Assembly: GCF_900110215.1 (NCBI RefSeq)
Contig: NZ_FOCX01000007.1
Span: 100,934 to 164,933, forward strand
Reading direction: 5' to 3'
Length of the DNA: 64,000 bases
Source of the DNA: Halorientalis persicus
GTDB taxonomy: Archaea > Halobacteriota > Halobacteria > Halobacteriales > Haloarculaceae
The position numbers and the translations under genes are program-made. Every line of letters begins with the position of its first letter. The first letter of the stretch is position 1. Positions 46,276 to 55,137 of the stretch are shown here, in pieces. The notes below the pieces were generated by a model, which worked only from the letters and a program-made list of their open reading frames with translations, was not told where the DNA came from and searched no databases.

Positions 46276-46549
46276 GTCGACTGTCCACTCGATTTCCTGA
46301 GTGATTAATTTTCTCACTTTATTGTTGGTAATTTATTCCGTGGTGGGGTCGAGCGTTCGGTGCGTCGAGGCTCCGCCGGGTCCCGAGCGCTATCGATCTC
46401 GCGACCGCGGGTCGCTGTTCTCTGGGGCCGTGATCGACGCCGAGCACGTCTTCCTGGCGGCGCTCGTCGTCAGATTGGCTGCCGTCGGCTGTCTGGGCCC
46501 GTAAAAATGAGGGGGAGAGCGCGTGGGGTAGTTGCGGGTCGCCGCTCCG

Positions 46550-47557
46550 TCAGGGGGCCTGTTCGACGTTCTCCACGTCGTACTCGGTGGCCGAGAACTG
46601 GTCCGCCGTCAGCAGGTGGGCGGACTCGACCGAGACGTCCCCATCGGTTCGGTCCACGACGACGGCCGTCTCGGGGTTATCTCCCGGAGCGGTCGCGTCC
46701 ATGTGTACGTCGCCGGACGGGTCGACGCCACCGACCGAGAGCACCACGGTGGTGTCGTCACCGAAGCGGTCCCGTAGCGACGCTCTGGCGTCCGAGTCGT
46801 TCGCGAGGTGCGAGCGGATGCGGTCGATCTCGGCGTTCGTCAGTTCGTCGGCCTCGTCGACGATCTCGATGTCGTCGCCGACCGTGACCGTCGCCGCGTC
46901 CGCGGGCAGGTCGAACCTGACGATGGACCCGTTCCGGGTGATGTTCTCCGAAGGCACGTCGAGGTCCACGGCCGCGTCGGTGTCGAGGGTCGTGTCGGTC
47001 CGGTCGCGGTCGAGCTCGAAGTGTCCGTCCGGGGACACCGAGACGGTGCTGTCGTTCAGATCGACAGCGGTCGACTCGTCGGCCGAGCGCGCGTCGTCGG
47101 CCTCGACGGGGTCGGTGCTGACGCCGACGACCTCGACGGTCTCCGTCTCGAGATCGACCGTCAGTTCGAGGAGGGGACGCGGGTCGCCGGTCGCCGAGGA
47201 CCGGTCGGGGTAGACGCGCACGTGTGCGCTGTCGTCGTCGGACTGGAGAGCCCCGTACACGTCCATCCGAAGCCGGTCGCCCTCGTCGAAGAGGGCCCCG
47301 AGTCGGTCGGCGGCGGCGTCGTCGGCGGCCACGAGTGCGGCCACTGTCTGGCGGGCGTCCGCGCGGTCGCCGCTGAACCAGTCTCCCTGGTCGGCGACGG
47401 CGAACTCGTAGCCGCCGGCCTCGGTCGTCGGTGTCGAGGTAGTCGTCGTGCCGTGCGTGTCCGCACCGTCGGAGCTCACACCGTGTGCGGCGACGATGCC
47501 ACCGGTTCCGATGGCGACCGTCACCGCGAGTGCGAGCGCGATCAGCTTCGTTCGCAT
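46550..47557 (-). CDS. Secreted protein of unknown function (left partner of the membrane wHTH locus)
   Basis: This 335-residue protein has an N-terminal signal peptide ('MRTKLIALALAVTVAIGTGG'), a short Thr-rich linker, and an acidic Asp/Ser/Thr-rich ectodomain with no cysteines. ATG 47557 places the signal correctly. An in-frame ATG at 47644 would bring the GAAAACG-type sites to within 50 bases upstream, so the longer form cannot be dismissed. It sits downstream of the membrane regulator gene on the same strand. No family is recognised. Confidence 0.7.
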   Translation of the reverse strand: MRTKLIALALAVTVAIGTGGIVAAHGVSSDGADTHGTTTTSTPTTEAGGYEFAVADQGDWFSGDRADARQTVAALVAADDAAADRLGALFDEGDRLRMDVYGALQSDDDSAHVRVYPDRSSATGDPRPLLELTVDLETETVEVVGVSTDPVEADDARSADESTAVDLNDSTVSVSPDGHFELDRDRTDTTLDTDAAVDLDVPSENITRNGSIVRFDLPADAATVTVGDDIEIVDEADELTNAEIDRIRSHLANDSDARASLRDRFGDDTTVVLSVGGVDPSGDVHMDATAPGDNPETAVVVDRTDGDVSVESAHLLTADQFSATEYDVENVEQAP

Positions 47558-47657
47558 CGTATCGACGAGTGCGCGGGGGCCAGGGGCGACTGCCCCAACC
47601 GATATCGCCCGCGTCACTCGGTCAGGGGTTAGACGAAAGTCCATTTAGCTATCCGTT

Positions 47658-47692
47658 GAAAACGCGTTCTGGAACGTGTGAAAACGGGTTTC
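47658..47692. promoter_or_regulatory. GAAAACGCGTTC-type operator array (left)
   Basis: GAAAACGCGTTC (47658-47669), GAACGTGTG (47672-47680) and GAAAACGGGTTTC (47680-47692) resemble the sites before the gene at 48422. They lie between the regulator stop and the secreted-protein start. Confidence 0.5.
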
Positions 47693-47705
47693 GCGACGGG
47701 TTCGG

Positions 47706-48278
47706 TTACTGCAACAGCACCACGTTGCCCATGCCGCGGCGCTTGCGTTCGACCAGATTCTTGGTTTCGAGGCTGTCCAGTTCCCGGCTGACCGTCGCCT
47801 TCGAGAGGGCCGTCCGATCGACGATGTCGCTCTGGGGGAGGACGCCGTCGGCCGCCAGCAGTGTCTCGTAGATCTCGCGTTCGTTGTTCGCCAGCCGCTC
47901 GGCGGTCTCCTCCCACTCCTGGCGGCGGGCTTCGAGCAGTTCGTCGCTCGGTCCCGGGTCGGCCCGCCCGTCGGCGGCCACCGGTTCGGCGGGAGCGTCG
48001 CGGTCGGCCGTCGGCGTCAGGTCGTCGTCGCCGGCATCCGGTCGGTCGGCGAGCAGCAGGTAGGTTCCGCTCGCGCCGAGCGAACACGCCGAAGCGGCGA
48101 CGACGGCCACGTCGGGATATCGGAAGTAGCCGCCCAGTTCGGCGACGTTCGTCCCGTTCTCGCCGACCCTGACCATCACGGGCGACGGGTTGATCAACTG
48201 TAACGCGAGCACGAGCGTCGAGGCGAGGAACACGACGGCAGCGAAGAGGTGTCGGGTGTGGAGGGCCCGCAGGTCCAT
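47706..48278 (-). CDS. Membrane-anchored winged-helix regulator
   Basis: This 190-residue protein has two N-terminal membrane helices (about 10-30 and 55-77) with a short outer loop ('NPSPVMVRVGENGTNVAELGG'). An acidic Pro/Ala/Asp linker follows. The C-terminal winged helix (about 128-190) reads 'ANNEREIYETLLAADGVLPQSDIVDRT' and 'LSKATVSRELDSLETKNLVERK'. The layout predicts a one-component regulator that senses outside or membrane signals. Similar operator-like arrays before both flanking secreted-protein genes suggest these are its targets. Confidence 0.8.
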   Translation of the reverse strand: MDLRALHTRHLFAAVVFLASTLVLALQLINPSPVMVRVGENGTNVAELGGYFRYPDVAVVAASACSLGASGTYLLLADRPDAGDDDLTPTADRDAPAEPVAADGRADPGPSDELLEARRQEWEETAERLANNEREIYETLLAADGVLPQSDIVDRTALSKATVSRELDSLETKNLVERKRRGMGNVVLLQ

Positions 48279-48348
48279 ACCGATCCATTCGAAGACACCG
48301 CCAAAGTACCGTCGATTCGTTTTCGAGAAACAGCCAGTAAACCGGCGT

Positions 48349-48382
48349 GAAACGGGCTTGAAACGCGTTTCGAACGCGTTTC
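48349..48382. promoter_or_regulatory. Phased GAAACGCGTTTC operator array (right)
   Basis: GAAACGGGCTTG (48349-48360), the perfect palindrome GAAACGCGTTTC (48360-48371) and GAACGCGTTTC (48372-48382) repeat every 11-12 bases, about one helical turn. The array is in the divergent region between the regulator and the gene at 48422. Confidence 0.6.
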
Positions 48383-48421
48383 ATCCGAACGCTCATGTGG
48401 GCTTTCACCCAAGGTGGGCGT

Positions 48422-49078
48422 ATGCACGACGAGGTCGTCCCCCGGGTCGGTGCCATCCTGTTGCTCGCGCTCGTCGGTCTGGGCGCAGGCTGGGCTGGAG
48501 CCTCGCTGGGGGTCGGTGCTCCGCTGACCGAAACCGGACACCAGCCGTCGGTCGTCGTCTCGGAGACCGGCGTCACCGTCTCGGACGGCACGCAGGAGAC
48601 CACCATCCTCGACAACATGACCGCGGTCGAATCGCTCCGGATTCAGGACCAGGACGGACACCTGACCGTCGACACCGAGCGCGCACCACGGCTGACCGAG
48701 GCAAAGCGGGAACGCGCGCTGGCCATCGCGCGTGAAAACGAGACCGTCCAGCGCCGCCTGGCCGCGATGGACGCGTACGAACTCGCCGTCGAACCGATCA
48801 AGGGAATTCCAGCCGAGGCCATGTCGCAGTCTACGTTCGAAGCGTCCTACACGAACGTGACCGCGGTCGAGGAGTCCGAGGGGACGTTCACGGTCGCCTT
48901 CGACGAGAACGTCTCGATCGAGCGAAGCGGCGACGGGGTCACGATCACGCCAGGCGACCAGCGATACGTCGAGAACGACGTGAACGTGGAGATCCGGAAG
49001 CCGGATTCGGATGACGTCGTCGCCGAGGCACAGGTCAACCTCCCCGAAGAACGGGTCGTGATCGTCACCGACGAGTGA
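48422..49078 (+). CDS. Secreted/membrane-anchored protein of unknown function (right partner)
   Basis: This 218-residue protein has an N-terminal hydrophobic segment ('VGAILLLALVGLGAGWAGAS') that may be a signal or anchor. An acidic ectodomain follows with 'VVSETGVTVSDGTQETTILD' strands and a helical middle ('LTEAKRERALAIARENETVQ'). It is divergent from the membrane regulator. ATG 48395 is an alternative that adds nine residues; 48422 puts the hydrophobic segment at a usual distance. No family is recognised. Confidence 0.7.
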   Translation: MHDEVVPRVGAILLLALVGLGAGWAGASLGVGAPLTETGHQPSVVVSETGVTVSDGTQETTILDNMTAVESLRIQDQDGHLTVDTERAPRLTEAKRERALAIARENETVQRRLAAMDAYELAVEPIKGIPAEAMSQSTFEASYTNVTAVEESEGTFTVAFDENVSIERSGDGVTITPGDQRYVENDVNVEIRKPDSDDVVAEAQVNLPEERVVIVTDE

Positions 49079-49325
49079 GTTTCAAGTCGATCCGCCAGCC
49101 GCAGTCTTCGTCGACACGCCGTCAGGCCGCCAACCGGCCCGACGAGCGACCGTCGCAGCTATCTCGCGGGTCGCTCGGCTCACTTCGCTCTCACGGGCTG
49201 TGTCCGTTCGAGCCGAGGTCGACGGCCTCGCGCTCTCCGTTCGCTCATCCGAGACGCTCTCATCGGTCGCGTCTCGCGCTCGCTCCCCGCTCGGTTTTTT
49301 CGAGGCCGCCCCCTGGCCGGCCTCG

Positions 49326-50627
49326 CTACTCCTCGTCGATCACTTCGACACCGCGGTTGTTCACGGCGGCGGGGTCGAGCCCGACTTCTTCGAGGAACTG
49401 GCGGTACTCGCGTTCGCACTGCTCGCCGTCTTTCTGCTTGTCGGAGGCGTGCGAACAGAGGTCACCGAGGTCGGCGGGCACCTCGTCGGTGTAGACGATC
49501 CAGTGGTTCACCAGGTCCGAGAGCCGACGGATGGGGCTGGTGAAGTGGCCGTAGATCTCGAAGTTCAGGGCGTGGTGGCCGCCGAAGGGGTCGCTCATGT
49601 ACTTCGCGCGGGGCATGACTTTCATGACGGCCCGTTGAATCTGGTTGAGCTGGCGCTCGGGCGCTTCCTCCAGCGTCTCGTTGACGGCCTTTCGGGGATC
49701 CTCGTGGCTGGCCGACACGGAGACCCCGTCCAGATCCTGGATCTCTTGGAGGGCCTCGTTCCACTGGTCGGGTGTCGGCTGAGGGTGGACCCGGTACATC
49801 GCTTCGAGGCCACGATCCCACTGGAGGGTGTGCGTGACGGCCTTGTTGGCCTTGAGCATACACTCCTCGATGATGGTGTGGGCCCGGTCCCGGCGGGGGT
49901 TGAGGACGAGGGAACCGTCCTCCTTGCGCTGTTCGTGGAGACGGTCGGCGAGGTTCCAGACCTGTTCGCACTTGGTGGCCAGATCGACCTCGGGGTCTTC
50001 CAGCAGGTCGTCGGCGCTGTCGGGGTCGTCCAGCAGGGACTCGGCCTGCGCGTAGGTGAGTCGGGCGTCGCTGCGGATGACGGACTTGTAGATGTCGATG
50101 GTCTCGTAGGAGAGCGTGTCGGGATCGAGGTGCATCTCGACGGTGTGGGCCAGGCGGTCCTCGTGGGGGACCAGCGAGCAGACGGTCTCGGCCAGCACCG
50201 GCGGGAGCATATGGACGGTGTAGGCGGGCAGGTAGACGGTGTTGGCCCGCTTGAGTGCTTCAGACCACATCTCGGTCTCGGGGTTGACGTAGTGGGTCAC
50301 GTCGGCGATGTGGACCCAGAGGACGATCTCGTCGTCACGCACGTCGATGGAGATGGCGTCGTCGAAGTCCTGTGCGTCGACGGGGTCGGTCGTCCAGGTG
50401 GTCATCTCCCGGAGGTCTTCACGGTCGTCGAGTTCCGCCTCGACCTCGCTTTGCACGTCGTCGGTCAGTTCCTCGGCCTCCTGACGGACGGCCGGCGGGA
50501 AGTCGTCGCGGATGTCGAACTTCTCGAACAACTCCTCGCGCTTGTTGGCGAGGTGGCGGGCCATCTCCTCGTCGATCTCGACGGGGCCCTGGCCTTCCGC
50601 AGTGCCGGCCTCTGCTTGGTCGCTCAT
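49326..50627 (-). CDS. rnr: RNB-domain exoribonuclease (RNase II/R family)
   Basis: This 433-residue protein consists mainly of the RNB catalytic domain. The four acidic metal ligands are seen in 'DPVDAQDFDDAISI' (about residue 83), and 'HIADVTHYV' is the next conserved patch. The cold-shock and S1 RNA-binding domains of bacterial RNase R are absent, as usual in haloarchaeal members. It degrades RNA 3'-to-5'. It carries an acidic N-terminal extension. The 247 bases downstream of its stop (49079-49325) are GC-rich with no gene seen. Confidence 0.9.
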   Translation of the reverse strand: MSDQAEAGTAEGQGPVEIDEEMARHLANKREELFEKFDIRDDFPPAVRQEAEELTDDVQSEVEAELDDREDLREMTTWTTDPVDAQDFDDAISIDVRDDEIVLWVHIADVTHYVNPETEMWSEALKRANTVYLPAYTVHMLPPVLAETVCSLVPHEDRLAHTVEMHLDPDTLSYETIDIYKSVIRSDARLTYAQAESLLDDPDSADDLLEDPEVDLATKCEQVWNLADRLHEQRKEDGSLVLNPRRDRAHTIIEECMLKANKAVTHTLQWDRGLEAMYRVHPQPTPDQWNEALQEIQDLDGVSVSASHEDPRKAVNETLEEAPERQLNQIQRAVMKVMPRAKYMSDPFGGHHALNFEIYGHFTSPIRRLSDLVNHWIVYTDEVPADLGDLCSHASDKQKDGEQCEREYRQFLEEVGLDPAAVNNRGVEVIDEE

Positions 50628-50674
50628 GGGGCCCGGTAGGGGAACCCGGTAGTTAGTCGTGTCGACGCCCGTCG

Positions 50675-50977
50675 CTAGGACTCCCGACCTTCGGGGGAGT
50701 CACCGCGCTCGGCCAGTAGATCGTAAAAGGTCGCGATAAACTCCTCGCGGTCACAGTTGCCGGCACAGCTCTCGACGAGCAACGACTCCAGCCCGTCGCG
50801 TGGCTGGTGACAGAGGTCCCGATAACAGTGTTTACAGAGGAACTCGAACTCCTTGTCCTCGCGGTTCCAGCGGTCGCCGTGTTTGTCGTACTCGCGTGCG
50901 TCGCTCCGGGCGACCGAGTCACCGCAGGCGATGCAGGTGACCTGCGCGCCGTCCCGGTTTCGCCGGGAACCCCACAT
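50675..50977 (-). CDS. Small zinc-finger protein
   Basis: This 100-residue protein has CxxC pairs 'CIACGDSV' (about 15) and 'CKHCYRDLC' (about 48), consistent with a treble-clef or HNH-like zinc site, plus a later 'ESCAGNCD'. It is conserved in haloarchaea but without assigned function. A CTAAGTATT box about 25-30 bases upstream supports ATG 50977. It lies just upstream of the RNase gene on the same strand (47-base gap). Confidence 0.72.
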   Translation of the reverse strand: MWGSRRNRDGAQVTCIACGDSVARSDAREYDKHGDRWNREDKEFEFLCKHCYRDLCHQPRDGLESLLVESCAGNCDREEFIATFYDLLAERGDSPEGRES

Positions 50978-51040
50978 ACCCGGCCGTTCGGCCGGTGAAT
51001 ACTTAGCCCTTTTCGAGGCGGAGAACGCGTCGCGAATCGC

Positions 51041-51241
51041 TTACCGCAGGTCCGCGAGCGACACGGCGTGGTCCCGGTCGGCTGTGAGCCAGGCCGTGTA
51101 GAGACTGTCCCCGTCGGCAGTCGAGAAGATCGTCACTTCCGTCGGGTCGTCCCAGTCGTCGTACATACACTCCAACTCGAACTCCGGTAGCTGGTCGAAC
51201 TGGCCCTCCTCGGTCTCGGCGGCTCTGTCGACGACACTCAT
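51041..51241 (-). CDS. Small conserved haloarchaeal protein (DUF7511-like)
   Basis: This 66-residue protein starts 'MSVVDRAAETEEGQFDQLPE' and has a beta-hairpin-like rest ('ELECMYDDWDDPTEVTIFST', 'DGDSLYTAWLTAD'). An in-frame ATG at 51343 lies close to a TATA-like TTTTATTTG (51364-51372, minus strand), so the mRNA may start there, giving either a leader or a 34-residue extension. The extension looks poorly conserved in character, so ATG 51241 is used. Function unknown. Confidence 0.6.
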   Translation of the reverse strand: MSVVDRAAETEEGQFDQLPEFELECMYDDWDDPTEVTIFSTADGDSLYTAWLTADRDHAVSLADLR

Positions 51242-51385
51242 TTCTGGCTCACCTCGGTGACACAGTTGCTGGTCGACGATCCGCGCGACTCGCCGTCCCG
51301 TGCCCGCCCGACAGCAGTCGATTGCGACCAGTATGCCATCCAATTTTAGCTATCTCGAAGACAAATAAAAGCCTTTGCTACCGAC

Positions 51386-51399
51386 TATCATGCATGATA
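51386..51399. promoter_or_regulatory. Perfect 14-bp palindrome TATCATGCATGATA
   Basis: The palindrome lies in the divergent space between the small protein at 51241 and the PUA protein at 51453, 54-67 bases upstream of the latter. Its symmetry and AT-rich setting suggest a regulator site. No known motif is claimed. Confidence 0.5.
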
Positions 51400-51452
51400 A
51401 CAGCGACACGGAGAGCGGGCGATTTATGCGGTGAGCAGGCGACGTGGGGTGT

Positions 51453-51947
51453 ATGCAGGTGAAATCACGGCATCACCTCCGTGCCGACGCGGTGGACGAA
51501 CTGGAGTCGGCGCTGGAGGCGAAACTCGGCGTTAGCATGGACGCCGACACCCACGAGAAGGTCGAACTCGAGGGGACCGACTACGATCTCGTGCTGGTCG
51601 ACGGCGAACCCGCCGTCGTCTACATCGAGGACGAGCGCGGCGACCAGGAACCGTTCCTGACCGTCCGCGGCGCGAACGAGTACCCGCCCGAACGCAACGT
51701 CGTCACGGTCGACGCCGGTGCGATCTCGTTCGTCAGTGACGGTGCCGACGTGATGCGTCCGGGGATCACCGAAGCCGATTCCAGCATCGAGGCCGGCGAT
51801 CTGGTCGCCATCGCCGAGGAGAACCACGGGAAGGTCCTGGCCGTCGGCCGGGCCCGCACCGACGGCGACGACATGGCCGGGGACGAGGGGAAAGTCGTCG
51901 ACAGTATCCACCACGTCGGCGACGATCTGTACGAGTTCTCCGTCTGA
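51453..51947 (+). CDS. PUA-domain RNA-binding protein
   Basis: This 164-residue protein has an N-terminal helical part ('MQVKSRHHLRADAVDELESA') and a C-terminal PUA domain (about 75-150): 'NVVTVDAGAISFVSDGADVMRPGI', 'IEAGDLVAI', 'KVLAVGRA'. It resembles MCT-1/Tma20-like or stand-alone archaeal PUA proteins that bind tRNA or the ribosome. TTTATG at 51423-51428 supports ATG 51453. It may act in translation or tRNA modification. Confidence 0.83.
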   Translation: MQVKSRHHLRADAVDELESALEAKLGVSMDADTHEKVELEGTDYDLVLVDGEPAVVYIEDERGDQEPFLTVRGANEYPPERNVVTVDAGAISFVSDGADVMRPGITEADSSIEAGDLVAIAEENHGKVLAVGRARTDGDDMAGDEGKVVDSIHHVGDDLYEFSV

Positions 51948-52068
51948 GTGGCAGTCGAGCCCCGTCCCGTCTGACGAGCGACCGACACCGCAGAACGGTC
52001 GTTTTCCCGCCGTAGCAACCGCCAGACCCAGAAATACTAGTTTGCGTAGGTGTGTCTGACGAAAACCC

Positions 52069-52075
52069 TATACTT
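52069..52075 (+). promoter_or_regulatory. TATA box of sepF
   Basis: TATACTT lies 25 bases (centre) upstream of ATG 52097, overriding the in-frame GTG at 52052 as start. Confidence 0.65.
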
Positions 52076-52096
52076 TTGGGAGTCACTTTCGAGGGT

Positions 52097-52450
52097 ATGG
52101 GCTTCATGAACAAACTCCTGGGTGAGTCGGGGTCGACGCGTCGCACCGACGATTACGTCGAACTCGACGGCGTCCAGGCACCGGAGGCACAGGCCGACAC
52201 CCAGATGCACATCGCGAAGATCAGCGAGAAGCAAGACGTCATCGACATCAAGGACGCGGTGTACGCCGGGGACATCGTGGTCGCCGACATCACGCGACAC
52301 ACGACCCAGGATCGCACGATGGAGCAAATCACCGACGAACTCCAGCAGGTCGCTCGCGGCGTCGGCGGCGACATCGTCCAGAAAGACGAGGATCAGATCA
52401 TCATCACGCCCCGCGGCGTCAAGATCAGCCGCGAGAAACTCGGCCGCTGA
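52097..52450 (+). CDS. sepF: SepF, cell division FtsZ anchor
   Basis: This 117-residue protein has an N-terminal amphipathic membrane-targeting helix ('MGFMNKLLG'), a short linker, and the SepF core ('IAKISEKQDVIDIKDAVYAGDIVVADITR' and 'GDIVQKDEDQIIITPRGV', cited in part). In haloarchaea SepF anchors FtsZ2/FtsZ1 to the membrane and is essential for division. The promoter at 52069-52075 fixes the start. No ftsZ gene is in the window. Confidence 0.9.
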   Translation: MGFMNKLLGESGSTRRTDDYVELDGVQAPEAQADTQMHIAKISEKQDVIDIKDAVYAGDIVVADITRHTTQDRTMEQITDELQQVARGVGGDIVQKDEDQIIITPRGVKISREKLGR

Positions 52451-52451
52451 G

Positions 52452-52913
52452 CTACTGTCCGTCTTCTCTCTCGTCGTCCAGAATCAGCCGCTCGTACGCT
52501 TCTGTCGGTCGCCAGGCGAAACAGAGGATGCCGCCCGCGCTCGCGACCAACATTCCGATCAGATAGCCGCCGAACGCGACCAGAAAGGAGATCGACGCCA
52601 GGACGAGCCCCGCGACGCCGAGTTCCCGCGCCCACTCAGGGCGTACCAGCGCCGCCACACCGACGAAGACGATGCCCGCACCGACGACGGTCCCGAGACT
52701 GGCGGTCGGATACGCGTCGAACGGCTGTGTGCTCAACACGACCTGCAGCGACGGCCCAGCGACGAGCACCCCGCCGGCCACGAGCAAGAGCGCGCCGGCG
52801 AACGGGCGGGCGCGCCGCCACTCCGCGAACGTGATCGTCTCCACGTCCCCGTCGTCGTCCGCGGCGGTCAAAACGCCGTCGGAGCCATCGAGTTCCGAGC
52901 CGTCGGGCGTCAC
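52452..52913 (-). CDS. DUF6114-type membrane protein
   Basis: This 153-residue protein has four hydrophobic segments (about 38-60, 70-90, 97-118, 120-138). The entry 'FAEWRRARPFAGALLLVAGG' is typical of DUF6114. Its start overlaps the end of the upstream gene by four bases. The membrane part resembles the N-terminal half of that gene product, suggesting duplication within the operon. Function unknown. Confidence 0.78.
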   Translation of the reverse strand: MTPDGSELDGSDGVLTAADDDGDVETITFAEWRRARPFAGALLLVAGGVLVAGPSLQVVLSTQPFDAYPTASLGTVVGAGIVFVGVAALVRPEWARELGVAGLVLASISFLVAFGGYLIGMLVASAGGILCFAWRPTEAYERLILDDEREDGQ

Positions 52914-54154
52914 AGGCAGTTGTCGGGTGCGGTGGTCGGCCCGTCGTCGGCCGGGATGGGTTCGCGGACACCACTCTTGCCACCCAGTTCGGCCCCGATC
53001 TTGAGCTTGAAGTCGGTCAGCACCGTCTCGGAACTACCGAGCTGGTGGGCCAGCAGGGACACGTCGCGGCCACCGGTCAGCCGCGGGTTGGTGTCCAGCC
53101 CGAGCCGGATGTCGTTGATCGTCCCGAAGCCACTGTCGTTGTGGGGCGTACAGCTCCAGTAAGCGATGTTGTCGGCCGGAATGCCGGGCGTTCCGGGGAA
53201 CTTGATCAGGTCCAGTCGGGCGGTCAACTTCTCCGACCGGAACTCCGAGATGTACACGTCGATAGCGCGGCCGTTGTCGGTCTCACTCGACGCGACGGCC
53301 TGTGACGCCGTTAGCTCGAAGTAGACGTTCTTGCCGCCACGCAGGTCGGTATAGAGGTTCTCGTAGATCAGGAACTCGTTGATCTCCACGTCCGCGACGC
53401 TCGTGCTGTCGAGTTGCTGGCGAGCGGCCCGGTCGATGTTCTCCTGACTCGTGCTGTCGACGGTGATGTCGATACAGTCCTCGCCGCCGATGGAGAATCC
53501 GGGATCGGTATCGCAATCGGTCTGGTAGCTGTACATTCCCGAATCCAGCGACGACTGGCTGACCACGAACCCATCCAGCGTGTCCGACTGCGCGGGGAAC
53601 GTGTCACCCGAGACGGCCGGCGCGGCCGTGAAGGCGAGCGCCAACACGAGCCCACAGACCAGCGCGGCGCGGCCGGCACGGAACACCGGCCCCCGCTCGA
53701 CGCGGACGGTACTGGTCCGGTCCCAGGCCAGACAGATCACCGCGCCGATCCCGCCGATCACGAACCCGGTGAAAGCCAGTTCAGGATGGGCGAGCGGAAC
53801 GCCCGAGAGCAGGATACCGGCGAAGGTGAACGCGATCAGCCCGAAGCCGGTACCGCCGGCGAGCCGGGCCTTCTCGGGCCGTGCGAGGACGAACAGCCCG
53901 AGAACGACGCCGACGAACGGCGCGATCCCGCCGGCGAAACCGACGGGCGTGATGCGCCCGAGCGGGACCGCCGATAACTGAGCGAGGACGCGCCAGGCGA
54001 GGACGGCACTGCCGAGCCCCAGCAGCGTCGCGCCGAGCGTCGGCCTGGCCGCGGCCCACCGGTCGAAGCGGGCCCGAAGCCCGTCCGAACGTCCCGCGGA
54101 CGGGTCACTGTCGGTCGCCGCCCCGTCGTCGTCGGTCGTGTCCTCACGCACCAT
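52910..54154 (-). CDS. DUF6114-like membrane domain fused to a secreted domain (DUF6230-type operon)
   Basis: This 414-residue protein has an acidic N-terminus, then four helices (about 35-130, 'FDRWAAARPTLGATLLGLGS') resembling the DUF6114 protein downstream. A further hydrophobic segment (about 150-170) ends in an 'AAPAVSG' signal-like cleavage region. An exported beta-rich domain of about 240 residues follows, with paired cysteines ('DCDTDPGF...EDCID'). The start lies inside the end of the preceding gene. The three genes form one overlapping operon. Confidence 0.75.
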   Translation of the reverse strand: MVREDTTDDDGAATDSDPSAGRSDGLRARFDRWAAARPTLGATLLGLGSAVLAWRVLAQLSAVPLGRITPVGFAGGIAPFVGVVLGLFVLARPEKARLAGGTGFGLIAFTFAGILLSGVPLAHPELAFTGFVIGGIGAVICLAWDRTSTVRVERGPVFRAGRAALVCGLVLALAFTAAPAVSGDTFPAQSDTLDGFVVSQSSLDSGMYSYQTDCDTDPGFSIGGEDCIDITVDSTSQENIDRAARQQLDSTSVADVEINEFLIYENLYTDLRGGKNVYFELTASQAVASSETDNGRAIDVYISEFRSEKLTARLDLIKFPGTPGIPADNIAYWSCTPHNDSGFGTINDIRLGLDTNPRLTGGRDVSLLAHQLGSSETVLTDFKLKIGAELGGKSGVREPIPADDGPTTAPDNCL

Positions 54155-54806
54155 ATTCGAACTCACCGTCGTTGTTGAAGTCGTAGCGCACTCTCACGGA
54201 GAGATCCGAGAGCTGGAGTTGGTCCGCCGAGAGCGTCGAAGTCGTGATCTTCGCTCCGCGCAACTCGAAGGCCGGGTCGCCGTCGCTCGGCCTGATCGCG
54301 CCCGCGTCACTGCCCTCGATCTGGAGTTGATCGTCCGTGTTGGGTGCCTGGTTCGGGTCGGGCCCGGCGTAGGCTTTGAACCGGTCGAAGATCTTGGGTC
54401 CGGTTCGTTCGTCGAGGACGAACCCGCGCCAGGTCGCGGTCTGGGCGGTGATCCTGTCGGTCTTGAACGCGACGCCCTGTGCCGTCGCCTCTTCGCTCCG
54501 GATCTGTATCTGTAACCGTCCCGTGAGTCCCGGCACGTCACTGACGTTCAACGTCTTCTGTAGGTTCAGATCACGGATGTAGCTGCGCTCTACCTCGAAC
54601 AGCACCGACGGCGTGACGATGCTCGTCTTCGCGGGCACGACGGTCGCCTCGGACGCCGTCAGGTAGTCGGCCGATACGTTGAATCCCCCGGAGCTACTCA
54701 GCGGCACCGAGACGCCCACCCCCGTACTCAGTATCAACAGCCCGACCAAGACCCACAACGTAAGCAACACGCCAACGCCGCTGGCTAGCCGTTTGGTATC
54801 GTACAT
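54144..54806 (-). CDS. DUF6230-like exported protein
   Basis: This 220-residue protein has one N-terminal membrane segment ('LASGVGVLLTLWVLVGLLIL'), then a beta-rich outer domain with 'GGFNVSADYLTASEATVVP', recalling DUF6230 proteins that accompany DUF6114 in Actinobacteria. A second exported domain of this general type sits in the next gene. ATG 54806 is the first in the coding-like part. It heads the operon, divergent from the ABC exporter. Confidence 0.72.
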   Translation of the reverse strand: MYDTKRLASGVGVLLTLWVLVGLLILSTGVGVSVPLSSSGGFNVSADYLTASEATVVPAKTSIVTPSVLFEVERSYIRDLNLQKTLNVSDVPGLTGRLQIQIRSEEATAQGVAFKTDRITAQTATWRGFVLDERTGPKIFDRFKAYAGPDPNQAPNTDDQLQIEGSDAGAIRPSDGDPAFELRGAKITTSTLSADQLQLSDLSVRVRYDFNNDGEFEYGA

Positions 54807-55137
54807 TGTTCTACCGTCCGACCGACACGAGCCCCCCGACCATCCCCTGGTCGTCGACGGATATCGTCCGTCGTCGCGTCCGCCAGCGCACACACTGTGT
54901 ACGCTGTCGATGTGGTGCCGTCCCCCCTGATGGCCAGCAACGCGACGGCCCAGCAGTGTGGCCGGTGCTGACTCGGTTCGGTCTCTTGCTCCCAAGATAT
55001 CTGCCGAGTCATATCAATGTTCCGGCCTTCGGAACCAGGATCGATGCAAATTACTTGCCGTTCGGCCGCGGCCCCCACGGCCGATCGACGGCCCGAAAAC
55101 GTGGGGCTTACCAGATCAGGACTGCTGACAGTGGGTA
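54807..55137. other. Divergent intergenic region (331 bases)
   Basis: No convincing gene is seen. The stretch is less GC-rich near 54995-55020 ('agatatctgccgagtcatat') and should hold the promoters of the DUF6230/DUF6114 operon and the ABC exporter. No clear operator is recognised. Confidence 0.5.

Noticed and set aside
46301..46504. 67-codon plus-strand frame beginning with a hydrophobic stretch
   Set aside because: The hydrophobic start comes from the AT-rich promoter of the methyltransferase gene. The rest is Arg/Val-rich and not coding-like.
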